From Aegicerativicinus sediminis (GTDB lineage Bacteria > Bacteroidota > Bacteroidia > Flavobacteriales > Flavobacteriaceae): a DNA stretch of 64,000 nt. Where the stretch lies: the NCBI RefSeq assembly GCF_015476115.1, contig NZ_CP064295.1, forward strand, positions 800,001 through 864,000, read 5' to 3'. Under the pieces are notes generated by a model that was not told the origin of the DNA, did no database searches, and saw only the letters and a program-made list of their open reading frames with translations. The translations under genes and the position numbers were made by a program. Of this stretch, positions 8,975-17,793 are shown in pieces. Position 1 is the stretch's first letter; each line of letters begins with the position of its first letter.

Positions 8975-10408
8975 ATGGCATTACATTCTGTATTGGAGTT
9001 ATTGCAAAAACGAAACACATTACACGATATTGAAGTAAAGGGATGGGTTAGAACCTTTAGGGCCAACAGATTTATAGCCTTAAATGATGGGTCTACCCTA
9101 AATAATATTCAGTGCGTTGTTGATTTTGAAAATACCGATAAAGAGGTTTTAAAACGTATTACCACTGGTGCTGCCTTACATATAACGGGAGAATTGGTTG
9201 AAAGTCAGGGCAAGGGACAGGACGTTGAAATTATCGTGAAAAAATTAATCGTCCTTGGTGAATCAGATCCCGAGACATTTCCAATTCAACCAAAGAAACA
9301 CTCTTTCGAATTCCTTAGGGAAAATGCACATCTAAGGACACGTACCAATACCTTTAGCGCTATAATGCGTTTACGTTCCTCCCTATCCTTTGCAATCCAT
9401 AAATATTTTAATGAAAATGGATTCTATTACATGCATACCCCCATTATAACTGGTTCTGATGCGGAAGGCGCAGGTGAAATGTTTAGGGTTACCACTTTAA
9501 GCGATTCTAATCCTCCAAAAAATGATGAAGGAAAAGTGGATTATACCAAAGACTTCTTTGGCAAAGAAGCCAACCTAACAGTTTCTGGACAGTTGGAAGC
9601 AGAGACTTATGCCATGTCCCTAGGAAAAGTATACACCTTCGGCCCTACCTTTAGAGCAGAGAACAGCAATACTTCAAGACACTTAGCTGAATTCTGGATG
9701 ATTGAACCGGAAGTTGCATTTTTGGATTTGGATGGCAACATGGACCTGGCAGAATCATTCCTGAAATATGTTATCAATTACATATTGCAACATAATCAAA
9801 CGGATCTTCAATTTTTAGATCAGCGATTAAAAGACGAAGAAAAAACGAAACCCGCAGACCAACGAAGCGAAATGAGTCTTATGGAAAAATTGCATTTCGT
9901 CGTTGAGAATCAATTCAAAAGAGTTAGCTATACAGAAGCTATCGATATCCTACGTAATTCAAAACCAAATAAAAAGAAAAAGTTCCAATACCTTATTGAA
10001 GAATGGGGTGCCGATCTTCAAAGTGAACATGAACGCTTTTTGGTTGAAAAACACTTTAAATGCCCTGTAATTCTATTTGATTATCCTGCCAAAATAAAAG
10101 CATTCTATATGCGATTAAACGAGGATGGCAAGACCGTAAGGGCAATGGATATCCTTTTCCCTGGTATAGGTGAAATCGTTGGAGGATCACAAAGAGAAGA
10201 ACGCCTTGAAGTTCTAAAATCTAAAATGGGAGACCTAGATATAGACAAGAAAGAATTGTGGTGGTATTTAGATTTAAGAAAATACGGAACCGCCGTACAT
10301 TCAGGCTTTGGTTTAGGATTTGAACGTTTGGTAATGTTTACCACAGGAATGGGTAACATTAGGGATGTAATACCATTTCCTAGAACGCCTCAGAATGCAG
10401 AATTTTAG
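8975..10408 (+). CDS. asnS: Asparaginyl-tRNA synthetase
   Basis: Class IIb synthetase charging tRNA-Asn, 477 aa from ATG 8975; an in-frame TTG two codons upstream is unlikely. It has an N-terminal OB-fold anticodon-binding domain (about 15-105), then the class II core: motif 1 around FNENGFYYMHTPIITGSDAEGAGEMF, motif 2 TFGPTFRAENSNTSRHLAEFWMIEPE, and motif 3 GFGLGFERLVMF near the C-terminus. The family insertion of about 60 residues (LQFLDQRLKDEEKTKP onward) is present. A possible -7 element TATTTTTG lies at 8948-8955. Confidence 0.97.
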   Translation: MALHSVLELLQKRNTLHDIEVKGWVRTFRANRFIALNDGSTLNNIQCVVDFENTDKEVLKRITTGAALHITGELVESQGKGQDVEIIVKKLIVLGESDPETFPIQPKKHSFEFLRENAHLRTRTNTFSAIMRLRSSLSFAIHKYFNENGFYYMHTPIITGSDAEGAGEMFRVTTLSDSNPPKNDEGKVDYTKDFFGKEANLTVSGQLEAETYAMSLGKVYTFGPTFRAENSNTSRHLAEFWMIEPEVAFLDLDGNMDLAESFLKYVINYILQHNQTDLQFLDQRLKDEEKTKPADQRSEMSLMEKLHFVVENQFKRVSYTEAIDILRNSKPNKKKKFQYLIEEWGADLQSEHERFLVEKHFKCPVILFDYPAKIKAFYMRLNEDGKTVRAMDILFPGIGEIVGGSQREERLEVLKSKMGDLDIDKKELWWYLDLRKYGTAVHSGFGLGFERLVMFTTGMGNIRDVIPFPRTPQNAEF

Positions 10409-10436
10409 GCAAAAAGCACTTAATTAACATATTTGA

Positions 10437-10475
10437 AACAATCTACAATACTAAATCTTTGTAGATTGTTTTTTG
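10437..10475 (+). terminator. Intrinsic terminator after asnS
   Basis: A 12-bp stem (AACAATCTACAA / TTGTAGATTGTT) with a 10-base loop is followed by TTTT. It separates asnS from rpoN. Confidence 0.8.
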
Positions 10476-10500
10476 TTAAATTAGTACCAAAGAAGAACCT

Positions 10501-11967
10501 ATGCTGAAGCAGCATTTACAGCTGAAATTATCGCAAAAATTATCTCCACAACAGATACAATTGATGAAGTTGATTCAATTGCCTACACAGGCTTTTGAAC
10601 AACGGTTAAAACAAGAATTAGAAGAAAATCCCGCACTTGAAGGGGGCAAAGAGACTCCTGAGGATTACGATGATCAATATGACGATTTGGGCTCCTCCGA
10701 AGATGATTTTAATGATAATGAAACTATTGAAGCGGATGATATAAATGTTGATGACTATTTAAGCGACGATGACATCCCTGAATACCGTACCCAAGCTAAC
10801 AATTATAGCAGCGATGATGAAGAAAAAAATGTCCCCTATGCTGCTGGTACTTCGTTTACACAGCATTTAACAAACCAATTACGAACCTTTCGTCTATCTG
10901 ACGAAGAAATGGATATTGCCGAATTTTTGGTAGGTAGTGTAGATGAAAGTGGGTATATCCGAAGAAACTTGGCGGATATTGTTGATGATCTGGCTTTCAC
11001 CCAAAATATTTACACAGATTTAGATACTGTAAAAAAAGTACTTAATAAAGTCCATCAATTAGATCCTGCAGGTGTTGGGGCAAGAAATCTCCAAGAATGT
11101 CTGGCTATTCAATTGCATAGAAAAGAAAAGAATGCCGATATTGAACTTGCAATTGATATAATAGAAAACGCCTTCGAGCAATTCACCAAAAAGCATTACA
11201 AAAAATTGCTTCAAAAATTTGATATCACTGAGGTTCAACTGAGAGATGCAATACAAGAGATTGAGAGGTTGAACCCAAAACCTGGTGGATCGTATTCTGG
11301 GAATACCAGAATGGTTGAACATGTTGTCCCAGATTTCGCAATTCGCATTGTAGATGGGGAATTGGAACTTACCTTAAATGGAAGAAATGCTCCTGAACTG
11401 CATGTTTCAAGAGAGTATTCTGATATGCTTAAAGGCTATAAAAGCTCAAAGGACAAATCGAAATCCCAAAAGGACGCTGTACTTTTCATAAAGCAAAAAT
11501 TAGATGCTGCTAAATGGTTTATTGAGGCAATTAAACAGCGACAGCAAACTCTGTTTATAACAATGAGCGCAATTATGAATTACCAAAAGGAATATTTCCT
11601 TACTGGTGATGAGCGAAACCTAAGGCCAATGATTTTAAAAGATATCGCCGACGAAATAGAAATGGACGTGTCGACGGTTTCACGTGTGGCCAATAGTAAA
11701 TATGTTGATACACCTTATGGCACCAAGCTCGTTAAGGAATTCTTTTCTGAATCTATGACTAATGACCAAGGTGAAGAAGTTTCAACACGAGAGATTAAGA
11801 AAATACTGGAAACAGTTATTGAAGAGGAAGACAAAAGAAAACCACTAACGGACGAAAAGTTAGCGAAGATTTTAAAGGATAAAGGTTATCCTATAGCGAG
11901 AAGAACCGTTGCCAAATACAGGGAGCAGTTAGATATTCCTGTTGCACGCCTACGTAAAAAGATATGA
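10501..11967 (+). CDS. rpoN: RNA polymerase sigma-54 factor
   Basis: Alternative sigma factor that needs AAA+ activators to open promoters, 488 aa. Region I (about 1-48, LKLSQKLSPQQIQLMKLIQLP...EENPALE) is the glutamine/leucine-rich activator-responsive part; region II (about 50-105) is a strongly acidic linker. The core-binding domain follows, then the HTH (KDIADEIEMDVSTVSRVANSKYVDTPYGT), and the RpoN box ARRTVAKYRE at 466-475. Length is typical. The stop overlaps the next ATG by 4 bp (ATGA), so translation is coupled to the PAP2-like gene. No enhancer-binding activator gene is nearby. Confidence 0.96.
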   Translation: MLKQHLQLKLSQKLSPQQIQLMKLIQLPTQAFEQRLKQELEENPALEGGKETPEDYDDQYDDLGSSEDDFNDNETIEADDINVDDYLSDDDIPEYRTQANNYSSDDEEKNVPYAAGTSFTQHLTNQLRTFRLSDEEMDIAEFLVGSVDESGYIRRNLADIVDDLAFTQNIYTDLDTVKKVLNKVHQLDPAGVGARNLQECLAIQLHRKEKNADIELAIDIIENAFEQFTKKHYKKLLQKFDITEVQLRDAIQEIERLNPKPGGSYSGNTRMVEHVVPDFAIRIVDGELELTLNGRNAPELHVSREYSDMLKGYKSSKDKSKSQKDAVLFIKQKLDAAKWFIEAIKQRQQTLFITMSAIMNYQKEYFLTGDERNLRPMILKDIADEIEMDVSTVSRVANSKYVDTPYGTKLVKEFFSESMTNDQGEEVSTREIKKILETVIEEEDKRKPLTDEKLAKILKDKGYPIARRTVAKYREQLDIPVARLRKKI

Positions 11968-12572
11968 TCAATCATATCCTTAGAAGCATCTCTTTTATAC
12001 TGCATCCCTTAATAATGCCCTTCTTGGGGGTGGTTTTTTATTTTTCCAAAACCCCACGGTTTATACCTTCCGAAATAATATTGGCAAAATTGATATCCCT
12101 AGGAATTCTGACAATAATCCTACCAATATTGTTGTATTTTCTGCTAAAAACTTTCCATAGGGTAACAGACCATTACTTATCCACTACCAAGGAACGAATT
12201 ATCCCTTTAATACTTAATTCCTTCATTTTATTGTTGATTTTGTTCAGGGTGTTGCCTGAGGAGGAAATTCCAGAATTGTATTATTTTTTCCTCGGAATAT
12301 TAACCTCTAATCTAAGCTGCTTAACCTTAGTTTTATTCCGCTTCAAAGCTAGTATACATATGATAGGAACTTGCGGGTTATTCATGTTTATGATTGTTCT
12401 TGCAATACACTTTCAGATAAACATCTTACTTACTGTTTGCTTAATGTTGATATTAATTGGTGGAGTAGCCACATCTAGGTTACATATGAAAGCCCATAAT
12501 ATGGCCGAATTAATTGTAGGCGCTGCAATTGGATTAATCCCTCAATTAATCCTTATTAAGTATTGGCTATAA
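11964..12572 (+). CDS. PAP2-like integral membrane protein with degenerate phosphatase motifs
   Basis: A 202-aa protein with about six hydrophobic helices. Motif traces of the PAP2 (type 2 phosphatidic acid phosphatase) superfamily can be seen. The third motif is SRLHMKAHNMAE, which is SR-x5-H-x3-E instead of SR-x5-H-x3-D. The second is ASIH in place of PSGH, with the histidine kept. The first is reduced to TKERIIP. So the catalytic histidines and one arginine remain but other residues have drifted. It could be a diverged lipid-phosphate phosphatase or a non-catalytic relative. It overlaps rpoN by 4 bp, and converges with the porT-like gene, overlapping its end by 6 bp. Confidence 0.6.
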   Translation: MINHILRSISFILHPLIMPFLGVVFYFSKTPRFIPSEIILAKLISLGILTIILPILLYFLLKTFHRVTDHYLSTTKERIIPLILNSFILLLILFRVLPEEEIPELYYFFLGILTSNLSCLTLVLFRFKASIHMIGTCGLFMFMIVLAIHFQINILLTVCLMLILIGGVATSRLHMKAHNMAELIVGAAIGLIPQLILIKYWL

Positions 12573-13277
12573 AATATAGAACATCAACCCAAATTTAAGG
12601 GTGGTAACATCAAGATTTCCATCTCCGAAGTCAACATCTGAAAAAAGCGTATTCAATCCATAATAGAAATTAAAATTAATGGTAGAATAACCGACGCTCA
12701 AAGTTAGCCCATACTGAAATTTGGAGGTGTCAGGATTATTTTTAAGGGTAAAATCGCCGATATCACTTCTAAATTTATAAACGTTATAAAAAACATACCC
12801 AAATTTGATTCCAGTATATATTCTCCAAAAATCGTAAGTATACATGGTTGAAGTCCGCCATCTAAATTCTATGGGAACCTCAATCAAATAATTCGTAAAT
12901 CGATTGGTGGTATAGTCGAAATTTTCTCCATCCAGTATACCGTAGAATATTTCATCGTTATCATTGAAGATGGATATATTTTGATTGTAGGAATTAATAG
13001 ACATCCCTAGACCAATACCTAAGGCAAGGTTTCGTCTTTCATTAACTGGCATATCTCTGATAAAACCGAAATGAAGACCTCCTGAAAACCCATTTTGGGA
13101 AACGAATTCTGGTCTGTTGATAAGCAAATTGTAAGTTAAGGAAGCGTAGAATTGATCCTCTCTATATAATGGATCAACTACTAATGTATCCACCTCAGAT
13201 TCCTTAGGCCTATTATTCTGACCCAGTGAATTGAATGTCACACATAACAACATACAAAAAAAGAGATGTTTAAGCAT
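12567..13277 (-). CDS. PorT-family outer-membrane beta-barrel protein
   Basis: A 236-aa secreted protein: signal peptide MLKHLFFCMLLCVTFNSLGQ, then antiparallel beta-strand pattern and a terminal strand LKFGLMFYIL. It resembles the PorT/SprT family of flavobacteria (RREDQFYASLTYNLL-type start, LGIGLGMSINSYNQ, YLIEVPIEFRWRTS). True PorT is a type IX secretion component; this paralogue lies next to an ExbB/ExbD cluster and no other type IX genes are present, so I keep it as family-level only. A terminator separates it from exbD upstream, so it probably has its own promoter. Confidence 0.7.
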   Translation of the reverse strand: MLKHLFFCMLLCVTFNSLGQNNRPKESEVDTLVVDPLYREDQFYASLTYNLLINRPEFVSQNGFSGGLHFGFIRDMPVNERRNLALGIGLGMSINSYNQNISIFNDNDEIFYGILDGENFDYTTNRFTNYLIEVPIEFRWRTSTMYTYDFWRIYTGIKFGYVFYNVYKFRSDIGDFTLKNNPDTSKFQYGLTLSVGYSTINFNFYYGLNTLFSDVDFGDGNLDVTTLKFGLMFYIL

Positions 13278-13300
13278 TGTATTAAGATACGAACCAAAAC

Positions 13301-13331
13301 AAAAGCATCCTGAATAAATCAGGATGCTTTT
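13301..13331 (-). terminator. Intrinsic terminator of the exbB-exbD operon
   Basis: A 13-bp stem (AAAAGCATCCTGA / TCAGGATGCTTTT) with a 5-base loop. On the minus strand it runs into TTTTGTTTT, ending the operon before the PorT-like gene. Confidence 0.85.
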
Positions 13332-13354
13332 AAAGGTATAACTAATAAAATATA

Positions 13355-13834
13355 TTATTGGTTGTTGGAAATATCACCTTGCCTTGTTGTATAATTAATT
13401 TTTAAGGCATTGGCTTTTCGTAATTCTTGTTTTACGTCTCCAACGATTCCCATATTAGATTCTTTATCAACTTTCAGCGCAACGGTTAAAAATGGTATTA
13501 ACTCCTCACGCATGGCAGCTCTCTCCTGAGCAATGAAAGCCTGAACCTCGCTTACATCTGCAAACTTATCATTTAACTGGACACGAGCCTCTGTTCCATA
13601 TTTACTTTGATATCTGTCACTTGGTTTACCTATATAGATATAGCTAACCAAATCTTTTTTCTCTAATTTTTCAACTTCAGTAGCGCTTGGCAATTCGTTC
13701 TTAATCATCAGCGTATTTTCACGCATTACCGTTGCAACCATAAAGAAGAATAAAAGCATAAAAACGATATCTGGTAAAGAAGCCGTTGAAATAGCCGGTA
13801 AATCTCCTGATTTTTTCTTCTTGAATTTAGACAT
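13355..13834 (-). CDS. exbD: Biopolymer transport protein ExbD (second copy)
   Basis: A 159-aa ExbD/TolR protein: a short cytoplasmic N-terminus (MSKFKKKKSGDLPAIST), one transmembrane helix (about 20-40, LPDIVFMLLFFFMVATVM) whose aspartate is the likely proton-carrying residue, and a periplasmic domain. With ExbB it uses the proton gradient to energise TonB. The periplasmic part (ELIPFLTVALKVDKESNMGIVGDVKQELRKANALKINYTTRQ) matches the usual ExbD fold. It lies 14 bp after the other ExbD. Confidence 0.9.
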   Translation of the reverse strand: MSKFKKKKSGDLPAISTASLPDIVFMLLFFFMVATVMRENTLMIKNELPSATEVEKLEKKDLVSYIYIGKPSDRYQSKYGTEARVQLNDKFADVSEVQAFIAQERAAMREELIPFLTVALKVDKESNMGIVGDVKQELRKANALKINYTTRQGDISNNQ

Positions 13835-13848
13835 AATTGATATCGATT

Positions 13849-14448
13849 TTAATTTTGAACTTCAGATAACTTCTGTGGGTATTCTATTTTAATTTTCTCA
13901 ATGCGCTCTTTCAAACGCTCTTTGTTTCCTACCCAGTTTACGTCATCGTAATTAGCTTCCATCTCAGCGAAAGTTTTCCCATATAATTCTTGAGCTCTCC
14001 GGTTTCTTAATTCGTTATAAGCCGCAACTAACTCATTCTGTACAGAAATATAAGTTGCATAAGAAGTCTCGCGCTCATTCTTTAAGGAAATAATCGCCTT
14101 GTCTGGATTATCAGAGGAGGCTGGATCTTTGGCACCCTTACAATAATCACAGGCATCATCACCTGTACCTCCACCGTTATCTAAAAATTTAACAGCGGCG
14201 GCTCTCAGGTTTTTAATATCCATCAATTCATCCTCAACCAATAATTGATCTCTGTTATTTATTAGAACGGTAAAGATGTTTTTCTCTTTAATGATAACAT
14301 CCTCATCATTCTCTTCAATTGGTGGCAATTTCCTGTTAAGACCAGTATCGGTCTCAATAGTCGTTGTCACCAGAAAGAATATAAGAAGTAAGAATGCGAT
14401 GTCAGCCATCGATCCCGCATTAACTTCTGGTGCTGAACGTTTTGCCAT
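13849..14448 (-). CDS. exbD: Biopolymer transport protein ExbD (first copy, extended)
   Basis: A 199-aa ExbD/TolR protein with cytoplasmic start MAKRSAPEVNAGSMADIAFLLLIFFLVTTTI; the Asp in SMADIAF is the conserved helix aspartate. The periplasmic domain (IFTVLINNRDQLLVEDELMDIKNLRAA) is interrupted after about residue 90 by an insert with a CDYC pair and many acidic residues, then resumes (DKAIISLKNERETSYATYISVQNELVAAYNELR). The protein is longer than typical ExbD (about 140 aa), with a helical C-terminal tail. It sits between the 149-aa membrane protein and the second ExbD. Confidence 0.9.
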   Translation of the reverse strand: MAKRSAPEVNAGSMADIAFLLLIFFLVTTTIETDTGLNRKLPPIEENDEDVIIKEKNIFTVLINNRDQLLVEDELMDIKNLRAAAVKFLDNGGGTGDDACDYCKGAKDPASSDNPDKAIISLKNERETSYATYISVQNELVAAYNELRNRRAQELYGKTFAEMEANYDDVNWVGNKERLKERIEKIKIEYPQKLSEVQN

Positions 14449-14450
14449 AA

Positions 14451-14900
14451 TTATTTAATCATTTTTTTAGCACCTGAAAGTAACATCGCTAGAGCAGCAA
14501 CTACAATAAGAATGTAAAATGCAATTAAACCTGCTCCAACCATATGTGATTCGCCATCAGTTGCTTGTATGTTATTATAATAGTATGCGTGTGTATCACC
14601 TCCTGATACCATATAGGCAATAAGAAGCACTGCGAAAAATGCTCCAGCACCTATTAAGGTAGTTTTTAGAGTATGAGGATGTGTAATTAAATTTTGCAGA
14701 ACAAAGAACACCACAAATACCAACACTAAGCCTAGTATAACGTAAGCTGTAAGTGCTATAGGATCTACGGCACTCGTATCACCTTCTAGTGCAGCAGCCT
14801 TAATAGCATCATCTCCTGTAGCGATAATCATAATCAGGAAGATAATACCTGCAAGACCAAGTAGTGCTGCAACTATCTTTATTATTTTATGTAAATTCAT
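14451..14900 (-). CDS. Conserved membrane protein of the exbB-exbD operon, function unknown
   Basis: A 149-aa protein with four predicted transmembrane helices (about 8-28, 48-70, 80-98, 123-143) and a short polar loop containing the region THAYYYNNIQATDGESH. I do not recognise a named family. It lies between exbB (26 bp upstream) and exbD (2 bp downstream) and is clearly cotranscribed with them, which suggests a role in assembly or activity of this energiser complex. Confidence 0.8.
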   Translation of the reverse strand: MNLHKIIKIVAALLGLAGIIFLIMIIATGDDAIKAAALEGDTSAVDPIALTAYVILGLVLVFVVFFVLQNLITHPHTLKTTLIGAGAFFAVLLIAYMVSGGDTHAYYYNNIQATDGESHMVGAGLIAFYILIVVAALAMLLSGAKKMIK

Positions 14901-14926
14901 AATTGTTTAAGTATTGTGGGTTATTA

Positions 14927-15712
14927 TTAAAGAGTTCTTCTCTTGTATCTTACTAACATATCCATTAACACAATAGAAGCATCTTCCATGTCATTAACAA
15001 TGCTGTCAATTTTAGCGATAATGTAGTTGTAAAATATTTGAAGAATAATAGCCACAATAAGACCAAATACTGTTGTTAAAAGTGCTACTTTAATACCACC
15101 TGCAACAAGTGAAGGTTGCATATCACCCGCAGCTTCAATTTTATCGAAAGCTTGAATCATACCAATTACCGTTCCCATGAACCCAAGCATTGGTGCAAGT
15201 GCGATAAATAATGAAATCCAAGACACGTTTTTCTCTAATTGTCCCATTTGAACGGCACCATAAGCAACAACTGCTTTTTCAGCCGCATCAAGATCTTCAT
15301 CAGCCCTATCTAATCCTTGATAGTAAATAGATGCAACAGGGCCTCTAGTGTTTCTAGCTACTTCTTTAGCAGCTTCGATTCCACCAGACTCTAAAGCATC
15401 TTCTACATTACGGATTAATTTTTTAGTGTTAGTAGTAGATAAATTAAGATATATTATTCTTTCAATCGCGATGGCAAGACCAAGGATTAAACACAGAAGT
15501 ACAATCCCCATAAATCCAGGACCACCTTCGATAAACCTTTTCTTTAATTCTTGGTGAAATCCTAATGATTCTTCGGCTGCGGCAGCTTCTGGCTCCTCAT
15601 CTTGGGCTATAGTAGCAACTGTAGCGGTTGTGGTTGTTGCATAAATCTTAGCATTCACAGTTCCGAAAGCCATAATACCCGCGATGGCTAGAATAGAAAA
15701 TAATCGTTTCAT
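14927..15712 (-). CDS. exbB: MotA/TolQ/ExbB proton-channel family protein
   Basis: A 261-aa protein from ATG 15712 (MKRLFSILAIAG). A longer frame reaches into the tRNA-Ser gene and is rejected. It has an N-terminal hydrophobic segment, an Ala/Glu/Thr-rich linker (about 25-50), a first channel helix (GFMGIVLLCLILGLAIAIERI), a cytoplasmic domain and two further helices. These carry the family motif region ISLFIALAPMLGFMGTVIGMIQAF and VALLTTVFGLIVAIILQIFYNYI. It forms the proton channel with ExbD. The N-terminal extension is usual in Bacteroidota ExbB. First gene of the ExbB-membrane protein-ExbD-ExbD operon. Confidence 0.93.
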   Translation of the reverse strand: MKRLFSILAIAGIMAFGTVNAKIYATTTTATVATIAQDEEPEAAAAEESLGFHQELKKRFIEGGPGFMGIVLLCLILGLAIAIERIIYLNLSTTNTKKLIRNVEDALESGGIEAAKEVARNTRGPVASIYYQGLDRADEDLDAAEKAVVAYGAVQMGQLEKNVSWISLFIALAPMLGFMGTVIGMIQAFDKIEAAGDMQPSLVAGGIKVALLTTVFGLIVAIILQIFYNYIIAKIDSIVNDMEDASIVLMDMLVRYKRRTL

Positions 15713-15785
15713 TGTACGTTTCTTAATTTTATTAGTTAAAGTGTTAAAGATATAAAAAAAATGCAATTTTAAAACAAAAAAACAG

Positions 15786-15873
15786 CAGAGAGGAAGGGAT
15801 TCGAACCCTCGATACGCTTGTGACGTATACACACTTTCCAGGCGTGCGCCTTCGACCACTCGGCCACCTCTCT
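15786..15873 (-). tRNA. tRNA-Ser (anticodon GGA)
   Basis: Class II tRNA of 88 nt. Acceptor stem AGAGAGG pairs with CCTCTCT and the discriminator is G; no CCA is encoded. The D arm is GCC...GGC; the anticodon stem is CACGC/GTGTG with loop CTGGAAA (anticodon GGA at 15837-15839); there is a long variable arm (TATACG...CGTATC), and the T arm contains GGTTCGAATCC. It reads serine UCC/UCU codons. It lies between ansA and exbB on the same strand. Confidence 0.97.
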
Positions 15874-15950
15874 GTTTAGATTTTGAGTCCTAAAAAGGGA
15901 CGCCCAAATAACAAAAAATTCTTTAAAGCCTGAAATTTTATGAGTTAATT

Positions 15951-16976
15951 TTAGGCCATTTCACCTCTTAAAGAAGTTTCATAAATTGTTTTGAACACTT
16001 TAAGTGATACTTTTTGACCCAGAAGATACATTAGTTTTGTTATTGCCGCTTCCGTTGTAATGTCATGTCCTGAGATAACACCAACCTTTTTAAGTTTTGT
16101 ACTTGTCTCATACTGACCCATTTTCACGCTTCCCCCTGCACATTGTGTAACATTGACAACGATAATTCCTTTTTCAATTGTCAATTTTAACCAATCAATA
16201 AACCAATCATCAGTTGAGGCATTACCTGAACCAAAGGTTTCCAATACAATTCCCCTTAAAGTTTTTGTGTTTGTTATACAATCTAGAAAATCTCTTGAAA
16301 TACCTGGGAATAATTTAATTATTGCAACATTAGTATCCATCTCCTTATGAAAAACCAACTTACTTCTCAGGTTTGGTTTAAAGAGAAACTCTTCGCTAAT
16401 GGTTAAATGAACTCCTGAAGTCACCAATTCTGGATAATTGGGTGAAGCAAACGCTTGAAAATGCTCTGCGCTAATTTTGGTAGTTCTATTTCCACGGTAG
16501 AGTTTATATTCAAAATAAAGACCTACCTCTTGTATAAGTGGCAGCCCATTTTGCTGCAGCGAAGCAATTTCTATGGTAGTGATAAGATTTTCCTTGGCAT
16601 CCGTTCTTAAATCACCAATCGGTAATTGCGAACCTGTTAATATAACAGGCTTTGTTAAACCTTCCAATAAAAAACTTAAAGCAGAGGCAGTGTAACTCAT
16701 GGTATCGCTTCCATGAAGAATGACAAACCCATCACAAGTATCATAGTTATTTTCAATTATTTCTACAATTGACGCCCAAATCTTCGGATTCATATTACTA
16801 GAATCTAAGGGCTTCGGAAGTGAAATTGCCTCAATTTCACAATGAATTAGTTGAAGTTCTGGAATCCTCTCTAACAGCAGGTCAAATTCAAACGCTTTGA
16901 GACTACCTGTTGTCGGATCTTTCATCATACCAATGGTACCACCGGTATATAATAATATAATTTTAGGTTTAGTCAT
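15951..16976 (-). CDS. ansA: Type I L-asparaginase
   Basis: A 341-aa cytoplasmic asparaginase that hydrolyses asparagine to aspartate and ammonia. From ATG 16976 it begins MTKPKIILLYTGGTIGM, with the nucleophile threonine in TGGTIG (residue 14), and has the second active-site motif VILHGSDTMSYTASALS with its Thr/Asp pair. There is no signal peptide, in line with type I. A TTG four codons upstream would overlap tatD; the ATG lies one base after the tatD stop, so the two form an operon. Confidence 0.94.
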   Translation of the reverse strand: MTKPKIILLYTGGTIGMMKDPTTGSLKAFEFDLLLERIPELQLIHCEIEAISLPKPLDSSNMNPKIWASIVEIIENNYDTCDGFVILHGSDTMSYTASALSFLLEGLTKPVILTGSQLPIGDLRTDAKENLITTIEIASLQQNGLPLIQEVGLYFEYKLYRGNRTTKISAEHFQAFASPNYPELVTSGVHLTISEEFLFKPNLRSKLVFHKEMDTNVAIIKLFPGISRDFLDCITNTKTLRGIVLETFGSGNASTDDWFIDWLKLTIEKGIIVVNVTQCAGGSVKMGQYETSTKLKKVGVISGHDITTEAAITKLMYLLGQKVSLKVFKTIYETSLRGEMA

Positions 16977-16977
16977 T

Positions 16978-17748
16978 TTATATTCCAAAAATCTTTTTAG
17001 AATTTTCTGTAGTTATCTCGGCAATTTCCTCGGTGCTTTTACCATAGATTTGAGATACTTTTTCTAAGACATTTAATATATATACACTTTCATTACGTTT
17101 TCCTCTATATGGCACAGGTGCCAAATAAGGCGAATCTGTCTCAAGGACAATATGTTTTAAATCTATCTCCTCTAAAAATTGGTCTATTTTTCCATTTTTA
17201 AATGTGACGACACCTCCTATTCCCAATTTCATATTTAAATCTATGGCGTCTTTTGCTTGCTCAAAGGTCCCTGTAAAACAGTGGAATATTCCAAATAAAT
17301 CATCGTCCTGATTCTTATGCAATACTTGAAAAATTTCATCGAAGGCTTTCCGACAATGAATTACTATAGGCAACTTATGTTCTTTAGCTAAGTTAATCTG
17401 GTACTCAAAGGCCTTTATTTGTATATCTAAGGTTGACTCATCCCAATACAAATCAATTCCAGTCTCCCCTATTGCGAAATACTTATGCTTAGACAGTAGA
17501 TCCTCAACATGTTTCAATTCGTTCTGCCAGTTTTCAGGTTTTACATGGGTCGGATGCAAACCTGTCATTAAATACACATGCCTGGGAAAGTCATTTTTCA
17601 AGTCTAGCATCGCATTTGTGTAGGTAGAATCTATGGCTGGAATGAAAAACCTATCTACTCCATTTTTTATGGCCCGGTTTATCATTTCAGACCTATCTTC
17701 ATCAAACTGTTCGCTATATAAATGAGTATGGGTGTCCGTTATAATCAT
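16978..17748 (-). CDS. tatD: TatD-family metal-dependent hydrolase / DNase
   Basis: A 256-aa TIM-barrel amidohydrolase-like nuclease. Metal ligands can be read in order: TDTHTHLYS (HxH), the GETGIDLYW glutamate, IVIHCRKAF, FHCFTGTFEQA and the ETDSPYLAP aspartate. Family members degrade DNA 3' ends or act in DNA quality control. The start codon is four bases after a TATTTTTG -7 element, so the mRNA is probably leaderless. It is followed directly by ansA. Confidence 0.93.
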   Translation of the reverse strand: MIITDTHTHLYSEQFDEDRSEMINRAIKNGVDRFFIPAIDSTYTNAMLDLKNDFPRHVYLMTGLHPTHVKPENWQNELKHVEDLLSKHKYFAIGETGIDLYWDESTLDIQIKAFEYQINLAKEHKLPIVIHCRKAFDEIFQVLHKNQDDDLFGIFHCFTGTFEQAKDAIDLNMKLGIGGVVTFKNGKIDQFLEEIDLKHIVLETDSPYLAPVPYRGKRNESVYILNVLEKVSQIYGKSTEEIAEITTENSKKIFGI

Positions 17749-17752
17749 AAGG

Positions 17753-17781
17753 CAAAAATAGGCTTTTAAGAACTATATTTG
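17753..17781. promoter_or_regulatory. Divergent -7 elements for tatD and the retropepsin-like gene
   Basis: On the minus strand TATTTTTG (17760-17753) lies 4 nt before the tatD ATG. On the plus strand TATATTTG (17774-17781) lies 12 nt before the ATG at 17794. Neither has a clear TTTG at -33. The two start regions are close enough to interfere with each other. Confidence 0.55.
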
Positions 17782-17793
17782 TAAAAAGTTACT

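Noticed and set aside
12567-13277. Identification as the type IX secretion component PorT
   Set aside because: Only family-level similarity; no other type IX genes nearby and it adjoins ExbB/ExbD genes, so a paralogue is more likely.
15713-15859. N-terminal extension of the ExbB frame to 310 aa
   Set aside because: It runs through the tRNA-Ser gene; ATG 15712 gives a normal ExbB start.
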